64,000 nt of DNA from Conchocele bisecta (lineage: Eukaryota; Mollusca; Bivalvia; Lucinida; Thyasiridae). How positions within the stretch are numbered: the stretch's first letter is position 1; every line of letters begins with the position of its first letter. Both the position numbers and the translations under genes were made by a program. The notes under the pieces were generated by a model, which saw only the letters and a list, made by a program, of their open reading frames with translations, searched no databases and was not told where the DNA came from. Below are positions 35,220 to 47,074 of this stretch, in pieces. The stretch covers positions 43,207,331 to 43,271,330 of the forward strand of contig CM055265.1 in assembly GCA_029237695.1 (NCBI GenBank), read 5' to 3'.

Positions 35220-35610
35220 CCAGGTGATACAGGGGCATCGGTTGCATCATAAGATCGGTCCGGCGAATCCAGCGGATGTCCTTGCTATCCACCAAAAGTG
35301 TATGTTGTTACCACTCAGTTGAACCGTCTCGCTGAGACGGTTCAACTGAGTGGTAACAACATATCGGTACACTTCTTATGAGAAATTTTTATTTTGTCAC
35401 GCCTGCTTTAGCAGAAGGCATGACTATAGTCGCCGCTTTTTCCGTCATCGTCGTCCGAAATGTCAGAAAGTTTGTACAAGCTTGGACACTTGATACATGT
35501 AAGCATTTGGAACACACTCATGTTACGGTCAAATAACTCGGCAGACGCAACACCGCTTCCATGGCGGAATTCTTGTTGTATATATGAATTCCAAATATTC
35601 CAATAAAAAT
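35220..35610 (+). other. PRMT7 3' flank with hairpin, short Helentron-like element and AATAAA
   Basis: 35294-35390 is a hairpin (TATGTTGTTACCACTCAGTT GAACCGTCTC and inverse). 35396-35579 starts CACGCCTGCTTTAGCAGAAGGCATGACTATAG and ends with hairpin CCGCTTCCATGGCGG before AATTCTTGTT, a small Helentron-like element. AATAAA at 35602-35607 is a candidate polyadenylation signal for PRMT7, which would place both repeats in the 3' UTR. This is inference. Confidence 0.5.
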
Positions 35611-36880
35611 ATATTTTTGTCAAAATTATATATCTGGAAGTCGCCAGGTCTGTTCCGACGCCCCTGTGATGTGCGTGTCATATTTTAGCTCTTACCATGC
35701 TGAATTACAATGTTGTCGTCTGCTGTTTTGTTTTATTTTCAATATTTCTGAAGAAAATATGTTTTGAGGAGACTACTCTCATGTGTTGTCAACATATGCA
35801 ACAAACAAGAAAACAAAACAGTATTATGTGATAATAGTCTATTTGCGCATTTTAATGGTTTGCCACATTTTTATTCTAATTAAAGTTTTGAGAATCGTAA
35901 TTAGTTGCAGCATAATGGGTTTTCAAGATTAGGTTATATGTACTCCTCACTGACAAAACAAGCTGATGATATTTACAATAATATATCGTAAGATCAGCAT
36001 ATGTGCAGAGATGGGCTATGACTCAGGGGTAGACTGCAGTATTGTTGCGAACGGTAACTCTTGCAATTTACTCCCGTACCGTCCGTTGCTCTGGCATATG
36101 TGCAAACATGGGCTATGGATCAGGGGTAGACTCCAGTATAGTTGCGAACGGTAACTTGCAATTTACTCCCGTACCGTCCGTAGCTCTGGCTACGGATGGT
36201 ACGGGAGTAAATTGCAAGAGTTACCTTCGCAACTAACTGCAGTACTTCAATACTTAAGGTTGTGAGTTCAAACCTACCCTAGGGAATGAAAAATGCTTTT
36301 ATAGAATTTCCATCCTACTGGTCTGTCAGATGAGACTTTAAACTGTGGTCCCGTCACTATGACCTTAGCTGTTGCTGGGACGACGTTAAACCCCATTCAT
36401 TTTATTTCAGCATATATGCAGTCTGATTAGAACCTACCGATTTCCTGTTTGTCATTCTTTCAATTTCGTGGATTTTCTATTAACACGTTCAATGCAACAG
36501 GTCATAATTCTAACATACTGCTTGGATTGTGTCCGTCCGTGTGTCTATAGCTCTGATTTAAGAAGTTTGTCAGAGTTCTCCAATCTGTCACTGAGGGCAT
36601 TTGTGTGGCGACAGGCCAAATTTTATTATTATATATTAAATACCATTGTATATTTGCATGCACACACATGCATATATTAAAATAAAAAATGCCTGTACTA
36701 CGATAGACATGGTTTTACTTATTTACCTCATAATTTGTTGAGTATCAGCGTTTCCGACCGGCCCTTGAAGCAGTAAAGTGCCACGCATATAGATAGGGTC
36801 AGTCAGTTTGATTTATAAGGCTCTCTTCAGCATCCTTACTTCCCCATTGCTTTGTGTATGCCAGGCCTCAGGCACAGAGC
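35610..36880. other. Intergenic; SINE and inverted repeats
   Basis: 35695-35830 is a partial CAGACGAC hairpin relic. 36003-36235 carries a direct duplication (ATGGGCTATG..TCAGGGGTAGACT..AGTATNGTTGCGAACGGTAAC) followed by its inverse (TACGGGAGTAAATTGCAAG). 36245-36405 is a SINE with GTTGTGAGTTCAAACCTACC and GTTGCTGGGACGACGTTAAA. 36535-36635 is a Helentron 3' fragment. Confidence 0.5.
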
Positions 36881-37599
36881 TCCAGATAAGGTGCGTAATT
36901 GTATCCCCCGGACTCCGTCGGGGGATACTATGGATTTGACAGCGCGCCGCGTCCGCGTCCGCGTCCTCGTCCGCGTCCGCGTCCTCGTCCGCGTCCGCCG
37001 CAGACACTTCTTGTCCGGAGCATAACTCCACCACCCTTTGGAATATTTTCATGAAACTTCACACATGCATAGACCACGACCCGAAGGTGTGTCGCGCACA
37101 AGAATGACAACTCTTGCATAGCTAATTTTTGAGTTATCTCCCTTTTTTGTTTCGCGCACTGATTGACCATAACTCGACCACCCTTTGGAATATTTTTATG
37201 AAACTAACACATTGAATTAGACCACGAACCGAAGGTGTGTCGTGCACAAGAATGACAACTCTTGCATAGCTAAGTTTTTGAGTTACTCTCTCCCTTTTTT
37301 GTTTTCGCTCACTGATTTCCTGTCCGGAGCATAACTCGACCACCCTTTGGAATATTTTCATGAAACTTCACACATGCATAGACCACGCAACCCGGAGGTG
37401 TGTCGCGCACAAGAATACAACTCTTGCGTAGCTAATTTTTCAGTTATCTCCCTTTTTTGTTTTGCTCACTCTACAAACTGGACAATAATGCATGAAGACC
37501 TGTTTTCTCGTCTGCTCTGTACACCTTTTCTCGTGTGCTCTGTACATCTTACCTGTAGAGAGAACAATAGAAACTGGGAGAACCATGTGCTAGCATGGG

Positions 37600-38190
37600 C
37601 TAGCATGTGCAGATGTCCAGTGCTTGACCACTGCTGACCAGGTAATTTATACAGGTAAATTACTACATTGGGTACTGTGTTGAAAATATTGTGGCATTAT
37701 GTGGACCTATGCAGATATATGTAGATAAATATAGGACTATAAAAAAAAAATCTGGTCTCCAATAGCAAGCATTATTATTTTTAAACTTTTTTTTTTCTTT
37801 TTTTTTTTTTCTTTTTTTTTTTTCAAATTATTTTTCAATTTTTGTCTAGTAGCATAAGGTCGTAAGTGCTATATACAGACTATTCACATGTGCATGTGCT
37901 AGCATGTGCAACTGACCACTGACCACTTACAGGTAATTTATACAGGTAAATGATATATTACATTTCCGTAGACTGTGTTGAAAATATTGTGGCATTATGT
38001 GGACCTGTGCAGATATATGTAGATATAGGACTATTAAAAAAAATTCTGGGCTCTGTAGCAAGCATTATTATTTTTAATTTTTAAACTTTTTTTCCATTTT
38101 TTTTTTTCATTTTTTTTTTCAAATTCTTTTTCAATTTTTTGTCTAGTAGCATAAGGTCGTAAGTGCTATATACAGACTATTATCATATAA
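37600..38190 (+). repeat. ~300-bp tandem duplication with poly-T tracts
   Basis: AGGTAATTTATACAGGTAAA, GAAAATATTGTGGCATTATG, TGCAGATATATGTAGAT, a poly-T/CTTTTTT tract and TAGCATAAGGTCGTAAGTGC occur twice about 300 bp apart, each preceded by CTAGCATGTGCA. A hairpin follows at 38194-38268 (CAATTATTGACTAGTGAGCC ATAGAATAT and inverse). Confidence 0.75.
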
Positions 38191-38428
38191 TAAAACAATT
38201 ATTGACTAGTGAGCCATAGAATATAATCTGATATTCTATGGTTCACTAGTCAATAATTGTATAATATGTTCGGGCCAGTGAAAATTGCTTTCGGGCCCAG
38301 GCTCGAGGTCAAGGCGGGACAAGGCGAGGCATCTGATTCCGCGGAATTCTTGTTTACTTATCTCCCTTTGTTGTTTCATGCTCTGATTTTGTATCCAGAG
38401 CATAACTCGAACACCCTTTGGAATATTT

Positions 38429-39796
38429 TTATGCCCCACCACGATAGTGGAGGGGGCATTTAGTGTTACCCTTGTCCGTCCGTCCGTCCGTCTGTCCGTC
38501 CGTCCGTCCGCACACACGAATGGGTACTTGTTGTAAGCGTACGGGGATCTTATTGGGTAGGGTTAGGATAGTGTTGGGTACTCTTCTTGGGTATTTTTAT
38601 ACAGTAAAATCCCAACAAGTATTCATTCGTAGGAACGTGCGTCCCGTCCATGTTGGTACGTCCGTCCGTCCGTCACAAAACTTTAACACTCGGGTAAATG
38701 TCTCATAATTTCTTCATCCTTCGACCGATCTGCTTCATATTTCATATACGCATTGCTCTAATGGTCCTCTACCGCCCTGTGCCAAATCCACGTTCGTTCT
38801 GCCCCCGTCAAGCCCAGGGTCAAGGTCACATACTTAGTGCTTCAAAAACATTAACGCTTGGGTAAATATCTTGTACTTTCTGTTTTCTTTCATGGATCAT
38901 CTTCATATTTCATATACGCATTGCTCTAATGGTCCTCTACCGCCCTGTGCCAAATCCACGTTCGTCCTGCCCCCACCAATCCCAGGGTCAAGGTCACATA
39001 CTTGGTGCTTCAAAAACTTTAACGCTCAGGTAAATATCTTATAATTTTTATTTCCATTCACGGATCAACTTCATATTTCATATATGCGTTGCTCTAATGG
39101 TCGTCTACCGCCCTGTGCCAAATCCACGTTCGTCCTGCCCCGCCAAGCCCAGGGTCAAGGTCACATACTTAGTGCTACAAAAACTTTAACGCTCGGGTAA
39201 ATATCTTATAATTTCTGTTTTCTTTCATGGATCATCTTCATATTTCATATACGCATTGCTCTAATGGTCCTCTACCGCCCTGTGCCAAATCCACGTTCGT
39301 CCTGCCCCCGCCAATCCCAGGTCAAGGTCACATACTTGGTGCTTCAAAACAAAAATTTAATGCTCAGTAAATATCTTATAATTTTTCTTTCCATTCACGG
39401 ATCAACTTCATATTTCATATATGCGTTGCTCTAATGGTCCCCCTCCTACTAACCACTGTGCCAAATCCACGTTCGTCCCGCCCCCCGCCAAGCCCAGGGT
39501 TAACATCATATACTTAGTGCTTCAAAAACTTTAACGCTCAGGTGGTAAATATCTTATAATTTCTGTTTTCTTTCACCGGATCAGCTTCATATTTCATATA
39601 TGCATTGCTCTAATGGTCCTCTACCGCCCTGTGCCAAATCCACGTTTGTCCTGCCCCCGCCAAGCCCAGGGTCAAGGTCACATACTTGGTGCTTCAAAAA
39701 CTTTAACGCTCAGGTAAAAGAAAATTTTGACTTGCAATTTGGCCTCATTTATTATCAAAGCGATATGTGGGACATCTGTGTTCTATGAACACATTT
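38429..39796 (+). mobile_element. Helentron-like element with ~170-bp core x6, nested in the 36898-40172 element
   Basis: Head ATGCCCCACCACGATAGTGG AGGGGGCATTTAGTGTTACC; (GTCC)n at 38474-38510 and 38660-38672. Core phrases ATTGCTCTAATGGTCCTCTA, GTGCCAAATCCACGTTCGTC and GGGTCAAGGTCACATACTT recur near 38821, 38989, 39156, 39323, 39498 and 39673. The 3' hairpin TGTGTTCTATGAACACA is followed by TTTTCTAGTTT. The host core phrase GGAATATTTTTAT/AAACTTCACACATGCA continues on either side, proving insertion. Confidence 0.85.
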
Positions 39797-40179
39797 TCTA
39801 GTTTATTAAACTTCACACATGCATAGAAGACGACCACCCAAAGGTGTGTCGCACGTAAGAATGACAACTCTTGCGTCGTTAATTTCTTAGTTATCTCCCT
39901 TTGTTGTTTCGTGCACTGATTTCGTGTCTGGAGCATAACTCGAACACCCTTTGGAATATTTTCATGAAACTTCACACATGCATATACCACGACCCTAAAG
40001 GTGTGTCCCGCAAGAATGACAACTCTTGCATCACTAATTCTTTAGTTATCTCCCTTTGTTTTTCCATCACTGATTTTGTCTCCGGAGCATAACTCGAACA
40101 CCCTTTTTTCAAACTACTTGTGTATCTGGGGAGGGGGATACACATGCGCTTGTCGACAAGCGTCCATTTCTAGTTTATG

Positions 40180-40489
40180 CACTTCTTTTACCAGAATACG
40201 CATTGTCTGATTGGTTATCAAAAGTGGGAGTAAAAATACGCATTGATTTTCAAATTGAATAGTGAAAATACTGTAATGAAGTTTAAAATTTTCTTAGTTG
40301 AGCTGCAAAAAGGAAACACTGTTTTAGAGAGGTTCCACTGTATTAACATGCTTAATAGTGCTCTATGCCACATGCTGTACAATCCTAATGATGGACATCA
40401 CATTGAAAACTTTATAGTTTATTATGACGTTCAAACTGATCTTGCTTTCCTCAAATCCTGTAAGGATCCTTTAGTATGGGAATAAACTC
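40180..40489. other. Intergenic, no gene supported
   Basis: AT-rich. GAGAGGTTCCACTGTATTA at 40328 is one arm of the pogo-like CAGTGGAACCTCTC hairpin. An 80-codon open frame has no recognisable motif and no homologue that I know. Confidence 0.4.
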
Positions 40490-41222
40490 TAGTAGCCGAT
40501 TTCACCAAAATTGCAAAGTATACTTATCTTGCTAAGTACACTTTGAGGGAGAAATTGTCAATTTATGGATCAATTTATTAATTTGTTATTATACTGAATT
40601 TATTACATGGCTGTGATAATGTAATAAATTCAGTATAATAATTCTGCATACTTTTTATCATCAACTCTATGCAGTCATTACTTCTATATGAAATAGTGCA
40701 TTTCGGGAAAAATAAATGATTACTCCCTCAAAGTATGCTTTAACTAGATAAGTTTTGGGTAAATAGGTACAGGTACATTTTTGGAGAATTTATCTGGGTA
40801 TTATATAAACTTTTAGACATCTGAGAATGATGTACATTTTCTATAAAACATTTAGTGCTATTGATGGGTTTTATCATGGCAAGTCATGGTGGATCTGTAG
40901 CCTATTTCATCAACATTGCAAAGTATACTTTAGTAGCAAAGTATACTTTGAGGGAGAAATTTTCAATTTTTTTAAAAATTTATTAATTTTTATTATACTG
41001 AATTTATTACATTATCACAGCCATTTAATGGCTGTGATAATGTAATAAATTCAGTATAATAATTCTGCATACTTTTAATCATGACATATATGCATTTGTT
41101 AGTTCTATATGAAATAATGCATATAGCTCGTTATCACAGGCTACAGCAGTGTGCTCATTGATCAAGAGCTACACTGGTCGCAAATGCCATAAGCTCCATT
41201 TCTCCAGTCACTACCACATATG
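40490..41222. mobile_element. CWG MITE copies 6 and 7 and a right-half GTGTAGATCCAG MITE
   Basis: 40490-40775: TAG|TAGCCGATTTCACC with a central palindrome lacking its loop arm and a degraded right end. 40895-41122: CTG|TAGCCTATTTCATC with intact centre, cut off at TATGAAATAATGCAT. 41125-41222: GTTATCACAGGCTACAGCAGT ...TTTCTCCAGTCACTACCACAT, the right half of the other MITE. Confidence 0.65.
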
Positions 41223-41379
41223 GGTAAGTGTATGAGGTTTTCAACCTTAATGGCTATGAACAATTTCGGAATTAATTTTGAACAACTGCGATATCCTTTA
41301 AAATTACGTTGAAATTCAATTCTGTGTGAGCTCTGACGTAGTCCTCAATTTTTGACATCATTTACGAAAATTAACATTT

Positions 41380-41690
41380 TTTTTCTTCAGAATCAATATC
41401 AGCAAAATACATAGTTGCGACAACGTAACTCTGCCAAACTTTCTTGTACCATCCATAGCAGGGGACGGTATAGAAGAGTCTCGCCGTGACGTTTCAAATG
41501 AGTGGCAACAACATATACTTTAAAGGAGAAATGAGGAAAATTGATTTTTTTTCTCAAAATATTCATACTACTGTAATGGTATCCTGCTTGTAATGGATTA
41601 AAGCCACTCATTAACCTTAAGATAAACATACAGTGGAACCTCGCTAGACCAAACATCGATCTCTTCAATTATGACAGATTTCACTATAGG
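41380..41690. other. Intergenic with hairpin fragments
   Basis: 41483-41560 is half of the GAGACGGTTCAAATGAGTGG hairpin with its flanking AAATGAGGAAAAT. ACAGTGGAACCTCGCTAGAC at 41630 is half of a pogo-like hairpin. No gene was recognised. Confidence 0.45.
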
Positions 41691-42062
41691 AATGAATGGC
41701 CTTTTTGTGGAATTTATCGGGGTATGAACTTGGAAAAGTCGCGGGAATACTGGACGAAGCGATAAAAAATTACAATTTTCGAAAAAAATCAAGAAATATT
41801 TTTTATTTTTTTTTCAAGTTTATATCCCCGATAAATTCCACAAAAATGCCATTCATTCCTTATAATTTCATCATTTGAAATAAATTCATCAAGAAAATGT
41901 GTTTATTTTCCGTTTTCTTAAGAATTATTTTAACTGCGCCTCACGGTTACGGAAAGTAGTTTGGCGTGGGAGTTTACTGGGATATAAATTTTGACAAAGA
42001 CTTGCTACGGGCCAATCAAATGTTAGGGAATTGTGTAAATATTTTTGTGCTGGAATTATTGT
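41690..42062. mobile_element. MITE, GGAATGAATGGCC family, copy 2
   Basis: The hairpin arm GGAATGAATGGCCTTTTTGT...CGGGAATACTGGACGA is followed by a loop replaced with AT-rich sequence, then the tail CGTTTTCTTAAGAATTATTT...GTGCTGGAATTATT. Confidence 0.75.
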
Positions 42063-42141
42063 TAAATATCACTGGTGATTATCAGTGTTCGTGATTGCAA
42101 TGCACACTGGCTTGTGTTTCAGTGCTCTTACATCGGAATTA

Positions 42142-42210
42142 CAGTGAAACATCTCTAAACCGGACACCCTGGGGACCTCCCAGGGTGTCCGGTTTAGAGA
42201 GGTTCCACTG
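42142..42210. mobile_element. 69-bp pogo-like hairpin
   Basis: CAGTGAAACATCTCTAAACC GGACACCCTGGGG is inverted to CCCAGGGTGTCCGG...GGTTCCACTG. It is preceded by TA. Similar complete hairpins lie at 57584-57651 and 57824-57889. Confidence 0.8.
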
Positions 42211-42389
42211 TGCATGTTCTGTTTTTGGACAGCACAATGTAGTTGAGAAAATTCTTTTCGACGTCATTGACCTTTTGATTAGCTGTACAGATACTGGCGT
42301 AGGCCACAATCGCCAGACATCACACTTTCTGGTCTTCACTTCGGAATATTGTGATTAATATTGACCTTTTCAAATTTGTACTGGTAAAG

Positions 42390-42860
42390 ACTTGGTGGGC
42401 TTGACCGTTGGCGGCCAGCTAGGTGATAGGATTGTAATATAATATACCATTTTAGACATGTATAAAAAATATTTGTAGTCATATTTGTATTTCATTATAT
42501 ATTTCAAATATGTCTTTTTTGTAAAGTGACTAAAGATGACTACTACACATGTTTTATTGAATAATATATAGAGTTCATTCAACTACCATTTTGAAATACC
42601 AGATTTATTTCCCGATTTAAATCCGATAAAGAAATGAGTTCGGAGCACGAGTTTCTTTGTCAGATTTACACATGTTAACGGAAATAAATCTGGTATTTCA
42701 AAATGGTAGTGGAATAAATTGTATATTACATGCTCTTCGAAAAATCAAGGAAATACATCCCTCCAGAATGATGGTAAATCACTGGGTAGCATGTATTATA
42801 TTATACCATTATATCACCAAGCCGGCCGCCTGTGGGCTTGACATGTGGGATGTGGTCTTC
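42390..42860. repeat. Foldback repeat with nested hairpin
   Basis: CTACCATTTTGAAATACCAG ATTTATTTCC (42580) is inverted at 42680-42710. Farther out, AATATAATATACCATTTTA and TATTATATTATACCATTATAT plus GGCGGCCAGCTAGGTGATAG and ATATCACCAAGCCGGCCGCC are roughly inverted. Confidence 0.55.
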
Positions 42861-43130
42861 TAAATTGGACGTCAAATAGAATAAGTTTATTCAGTGTACA
42901 TGCATATGTGTTAAGACTTTTAATGAGACAGATATTAATTGCCAACATAACATTCACAATGACATCAACCCCCTTAAAGGCACTGGGTCTCAGATAAGCA
43001 CGGACAGTGATTAAACAGATCAGTGAAAGCTATTTGAATTAAAGATTTGTAAATTATTTATGAACCCAATTGTACATATGAGTTGCCTTAATTTGTAATG
43101 TTTGTGCTAGTGCAATCGATGGCTACTAAT

Positions 43131-43381
43131 TTAAAACCTTTTCACCCCTAAGTAACTGGAATGATTTTATATGTTAATTTTACAACCAATCCAAACGTCA
43201 CAAAATGATTTTCAGACCAGTTCATTTAATATGAAAAGAGGCTCGTTTTTTTTCTTAAAAATATGAAAAATACTTGCAAAAAGTGCAGATCCTGTTGAGC
43301 CGGCTCGTTACGAGCTGGCTCAACTGGATCTACACTTTTTGCCAATACCACTATACAGGCCTGTGGTGTTGAAAGGATTAA
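43131..43381. mobile_element. TTAA-bounded MITE, full copy
   Basis: TTAA...CACCCCTAAGTAACTGG to CAGGCCTGTGGTGTTGAAAGGATTAA with the central palindrome GAGCCGGCTCGTTACGAGCTGGCTC. Confidence 0.8.
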
Positions 43382-43417
43382 TTGATATATTTTACTTAAA
43401 CTTGCGTATTTTATGAT

Positions 43418-44401
43418 AATTATACCCCCACAAACAAAGTTTGAGGGGGTATATAGGAGTTAGCTTGTCGGTCGGTATGTCGGTCTGTTGGAAATTCCCT
43501 TCCGCTCTATATCTTCTACACCCATGCATGGATTATCAAATGGCTTGGCACAAATGTTTCTCATGATGAGAAGGTGTGTCGCGATCAATAACCACGCACC
43601 TACGTCCAAGGTCAAGGTCACAGTTGAAGGTCAAACCTATTGAAATTCCCTTCCGCTCTATATCTTCTACACCGATGCATGGATTATGAAATGGCTTGGC
43701 ACAAATGTTTCTCATGATGAGAAGGTGTGTCGCGATCAATAACCACGCACCTACGTCCAAGGTCAAGGTCAAAGGTCAAACCTATTGAAATTCCCTTCCG
43801 CTCTATATCTTCTACACCGATGCATGGATTATCAAATGCCTTGGCACAAATGTTTCTCAGTATGAGAAGGTGTGTCGCGATCAATAACCACGCACCTACG
43901 TCCAAGGTCAAGGTTACAGTTGAAGGTCAAAGGTCAAACCTACTGCAGGCGGCAGACAGATAAACTGCATAGTTTGTGTACACAACTCCTCTGAAACCAT
44001 TCAGCGGATTGATCTGAAACTATGCACACTTTTTATGCCGAACAAATATATTTTTTACAAAAATATCATCCTTTTAACTTAGCCATTTTTTCTATTTTTA
44101 TTAAATTGATTCATTGCGTTCTTGACAAACTCGGCACAGAGTTTTTAATCAAAATCATATTAATCCATTACTCGTGTAAGATCCTCTATAACTGATGAAT
44201 GAATTTTCAAATGTTTTCAGATTATCTCATTTTCATTGACCACGTACGCAGGTAAAAGGTCAATGTCACACATCTCGAAGGCCAGCATTAAATAATGATC
44301 ATGAATTTTTTATTCAAACCTATAAAACTCTTCTAATGTTAAGCTATTTGTAAGTCCAACTCTTTGTGGGGGTATTATGATCACTCCTGTGATAGTTCTA
44401 G
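43418..44401 (+). mobile_element. Helentron-like element with ~147-bp core x3
   Basis: Head TATACCCCCACAAACAAAGT TTGAGGGGGTATATAG, a GTCGGTCGGTATGTCGGTCT tract, then cores starting near 43491, 43642 and 43787 (GAAATTCCCTTCCGCTCTAT, CACGCACCTACGTCCAAGGT CAAGGTCA). One foreign core unit (GTACACAACTCCTCTGAAAC) lies at 43965-44100. End TGTGGGGGTATTATGATCAC with hairpin ATCACTCCTGTGAT, then AGTTCTAGT. The inverted GGGGGTAT words at the two ends mirror the element at 32573. Confidence 0.75.
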
Positions 44402-44639
44402 TTTGGTCAAATTAAATGGTGCGATTGATTGATTTCGTCAATTTGTATTAAGCGAAGAAAAAACGTTCGCATATCTGAGAAACAGTGTCTTTAATATACA
44501 AATAATAAGTGAATTGACAAACCTATTAATGAATTAAAGATTTGTAAATTATTTAGGAACACAATTGTACATATATAAATAATAATATACAAATAAAAAG
44601 TTAATTGACAAACCTATTAATGAACATATGAGGAGTCAG

Positions 44640-45115
44640 TTTTGTATTGCTTTGACCAGTCCATCCAGGCGCTGATCCAGGATTTCGGGTTAGGGGGGGC
44701 GTAACTATTTTGCAATACTTGACTATATTATCGAACGAGCTAAGCTCGTTCGATAATATAGTCAAGTATTGCAAAATAGTCGAGATAGCGCTAGGGGGGT
44801 CCGGGGGCATTCCCCCCCGAACTTTTCCCCCGAACTTTTTTGAAATCTACATCGCATTTCCTGCGTTCTGGCGCATTTTAGAGCAGGATTATTGACACTG
44901 TCACAGTATGTTTAGACATGATTTTTCATTGAAAACATTTAAATTTTGAAACAATAAGACAACGACCGAAAAATGCATGGAATACATGGCACTTGGCATG
45001 AAACGTGCCTTGTAACTTGTAAAAAATCTTTACTCGGCGAATTTTTATGGGGGGGGGGCGCGCGCCGGGTCCGACCCCCCTGAATCCGCCCATGCCATCA
45101 GCAGGTTGGTCCTGT
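44640..45115. mobile_element. Inverted-repeat element with GGGGGG-rich ends
   Basis: The left GCGCTGATCCAGGATTTCGG GTTAGGGGGGG and the right CCGACCCCCCTGAATCCGCCC are inverted. A perfect hairpin ACTTGACTATATTATCGAAC GAGCT and inverse is inserted at 44709-44786. Resembles the element at 46545-46843. Confidence 0.5.
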
Positions 45116-45149
45116 CCCAAGGATCATGCTACTGAACAAGAAACATATA

Positions 45150-46290
45150 CAAGACACGCCATGTGTTTTTTGTACCTTCGGACATTTGCGTAATTTCATG
45201 AAATACGTTTTAATACAAAATTTACAATAAGTTGACAACATTTTCACATTCCTCTTAAAATTTGGTCAACTTTTGACGCCATGTTATAATTTACGGAAAC
45301 TATTGTAAACGTATTTCATGAAATTACGCAGACGTCCGAAGGTACAAAATCACATGGGTGTCTCATTATTATGTGGCTGTGACCGGAGAAACGGGGCTTA
45401 TGGGATCTCGGACCAGTGTAGCTCCTATGTAGCATACCCATGTTATAGGAATGAATGGCCTTTTTGTTGAATTTATCGGGGTATAAACTGGGAAAAGTCG
45501 CGGGAATACTGGAAGAGGCCTTCCGGCCTCGTCCAGTATTCTTGCAACTTTTCCAAGTTTATATCCTCGATAAATTCAACAAAAAGGCCATTCATTCCTT
45601 ATAATTCCAGCATTTGAAATAAATTCATCAAGAAAATGTGTTTATTTTCCGTTTTCTTAAGAATTATTTTAACTGCGCCTCATCGTTACGGAAAGTAGTT
45701 CGGCGTGGGGGAGTTTACTGGGATATAAATTTTGGACAGAGACTTTCTACGGGTCAATCAAATGTTAGGGAATTGTGTAAATATTTTTGTGCTGGAATTA
45801 TAGCCTAATAACAATCTGTATTACTTGTTAGAAGCATGACGGGTGGTTTATTGATGGAATGGTGAACAGTGAAGATCCTGATATACACCAGTCGTAAAAA
45901 ATCATATGGCTTATATCATATGAGGCACGCCATGTGATTCTGTACCTTCGGACATCTGCGTAATTTAATGAAATGTGTTTACAAAATTGACTATGTTTTC
46001 CGTATTTTTTTCTCTCTAACAGTAAATGGCGTCAAAAGTTGACAACATTTTCATAGTACATGCGGAATTTTATATACTCTGAAACTTTTGACTTTATTTA
46101 TGAAAACTATTGTCAATTTTGTAAACGTATTTAATGAAATATACGCAGATGTCCGAAGGTACAAAATCACATGGTGTGTCTCGTATGAGTCTGTGCATCC
46201 AAACTGTCTAATTCAGGATCTTCTCTGTTCGCCGTTCTATCAAGGAAACACCGTCATGCTTATCAGGCTACAGGAGGGTGTTATTTGATC
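45150..46290. mobile_element. MITE cluster: two TGATTTTGTACCT foldbacks around a GGAATGAATGGCC MITE
   Basis: 45150-45370 (TACCTTCGGACATTTGCGTA and inverse GACGTCCGAAGGTACAAAAT) and 45918-46190 are foldbacks of one family. 45447-45802 is the third GGAATGAATGGCC copy, which has split a GTGTAGATCCAG MITE (45367-45435 and 45835-45915). 46190-46290 is another MITE fragment. Confidence 0.7.
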
Positions 46291-46894
46291 AGTAGCCTAT
46301 TTCACCAACATTGCGAAGTATACTTTTCTAGCAAAGTATACTTTGAGGGAGAAATTTTATGATAAATTTATTAATTTTTATTATACTGAATTTATTACAT
46401 TATCACAGCCAATTTGGCTGTGATAATGTAATACATTCAGTATAATAATTCTGCATACTTTTAATCATTAAATATATGCAGTAGTTAGTTCTATATGAAA
46501 TAATGCATTTCGGGAAAAATAAATGATTACTCCCTCAAAGTATACCAGGCCCTTACGCAGGATTTCCTATTGGGGGGTGTGTCAGGGGGGTGTGTCAGGG
46601 GGGTGCGTCAGTGACGCACCCCCCTGAAATTTTTTAAACCTAGATGGCCTGAAATGCACTCCTGCATTTTATGTCATTTAAATTCGGATTTCAACAGTGG
46701 TAAATTGTGACATTTTCATGCAAATTACCTGTTTATTAATGTATTTCAAGATTTGTGGAGATTACTGTTTGAAAAATAGCGGACCTCGGCGAATTTAGGG
46801 GGGTGCGTACGCACCCGTCGCACCCACCCTGCGTACGGGCCTGTATATTTTGCTAGATAAGTATTCTTTGCAATTTTGATGAAATCGGCTACAG
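46290..46894. mobile_element. Harbinger-like CWG MITE copy 8, split by a 299-bp element
   Basis: CAG|TAGCCTATTTCACC (46290) and GATGAAATCGGCTA|CAG (46894) are the true ends. The element at 46545-46843 interrupts the right AAAGTATACTTT arm. Confidence 0.85.
46545..46843. mobile_element. 299-bp inverted-repeat element with TATA duplication
   Basis: TATA at 46541-46544 and 46844-46847 flank an element that begins CCAGGCCCTTACGCAGG and ends CCCTGCGTACGGGCCTG. It contains three GGGGGGTGYGTCAG words and inverted GACGCACCCCCCTGA. Confidence 0.75.
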
Positions 46895-47074
46895 GAGTGG
46901 GGGCATCCAAGACATGGACAGTCTTTTTGATTGCACGGTGTTAGTTTTACCTTATAATATGTAAAGTAAATGGCATATATAATTTCACAATGAGCCTCGA
47001 TCTGCTGAAACAATTGAGCTTGGTTATGTTTCTGACCTATTGGCTGCACCAAAGGCAGCAGAAGTTTCAGAAAT

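Larger units (their letters stand above)
36898..40172 (+). mobile_element. Large composite Helentron-like element, interrupted twice
   Basis: 5' head GTATCCCCCGGACTCCGTCGGGGGATAC, then a (GTCCGC)n tract at 36948-37007. Core units (CATAACTCGACCACCCTTTGG, CATGAAACTTCACACATGCA, AGGTGTGTCGCGCACAAGAA, GTTATCTCCCTTTTTTGTT) run at 37015-37480, 38340-38428 and 39800-40110. The end GGGGAGGGGGATACACATGC, hairpin GCTTGTCGACAAGC, GTCCATTTCTAGT closes at 40172. The core is interrupted by a duplicated segment (37600-38190) and by a second Helentron-like element (38429-39796). The element itself seems to start inside a GCTCCAGATAAGG MITE terminus (36886). Confidence 0.7.

Noticed and set aside
36948..37007. 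CpG island promoter
   Set aside because: The CG richness is a (GTCCGC)n hexanucleotide tract belonging to a Helentron-like head, not a promoter-like unique sequence.
40243..40485. 80-codon open frame with SENTVMKFKIFLVELQ
   Set aside because: No splice-site context, motif or recognised homologue; it includes a pogo-like hairpin arm.
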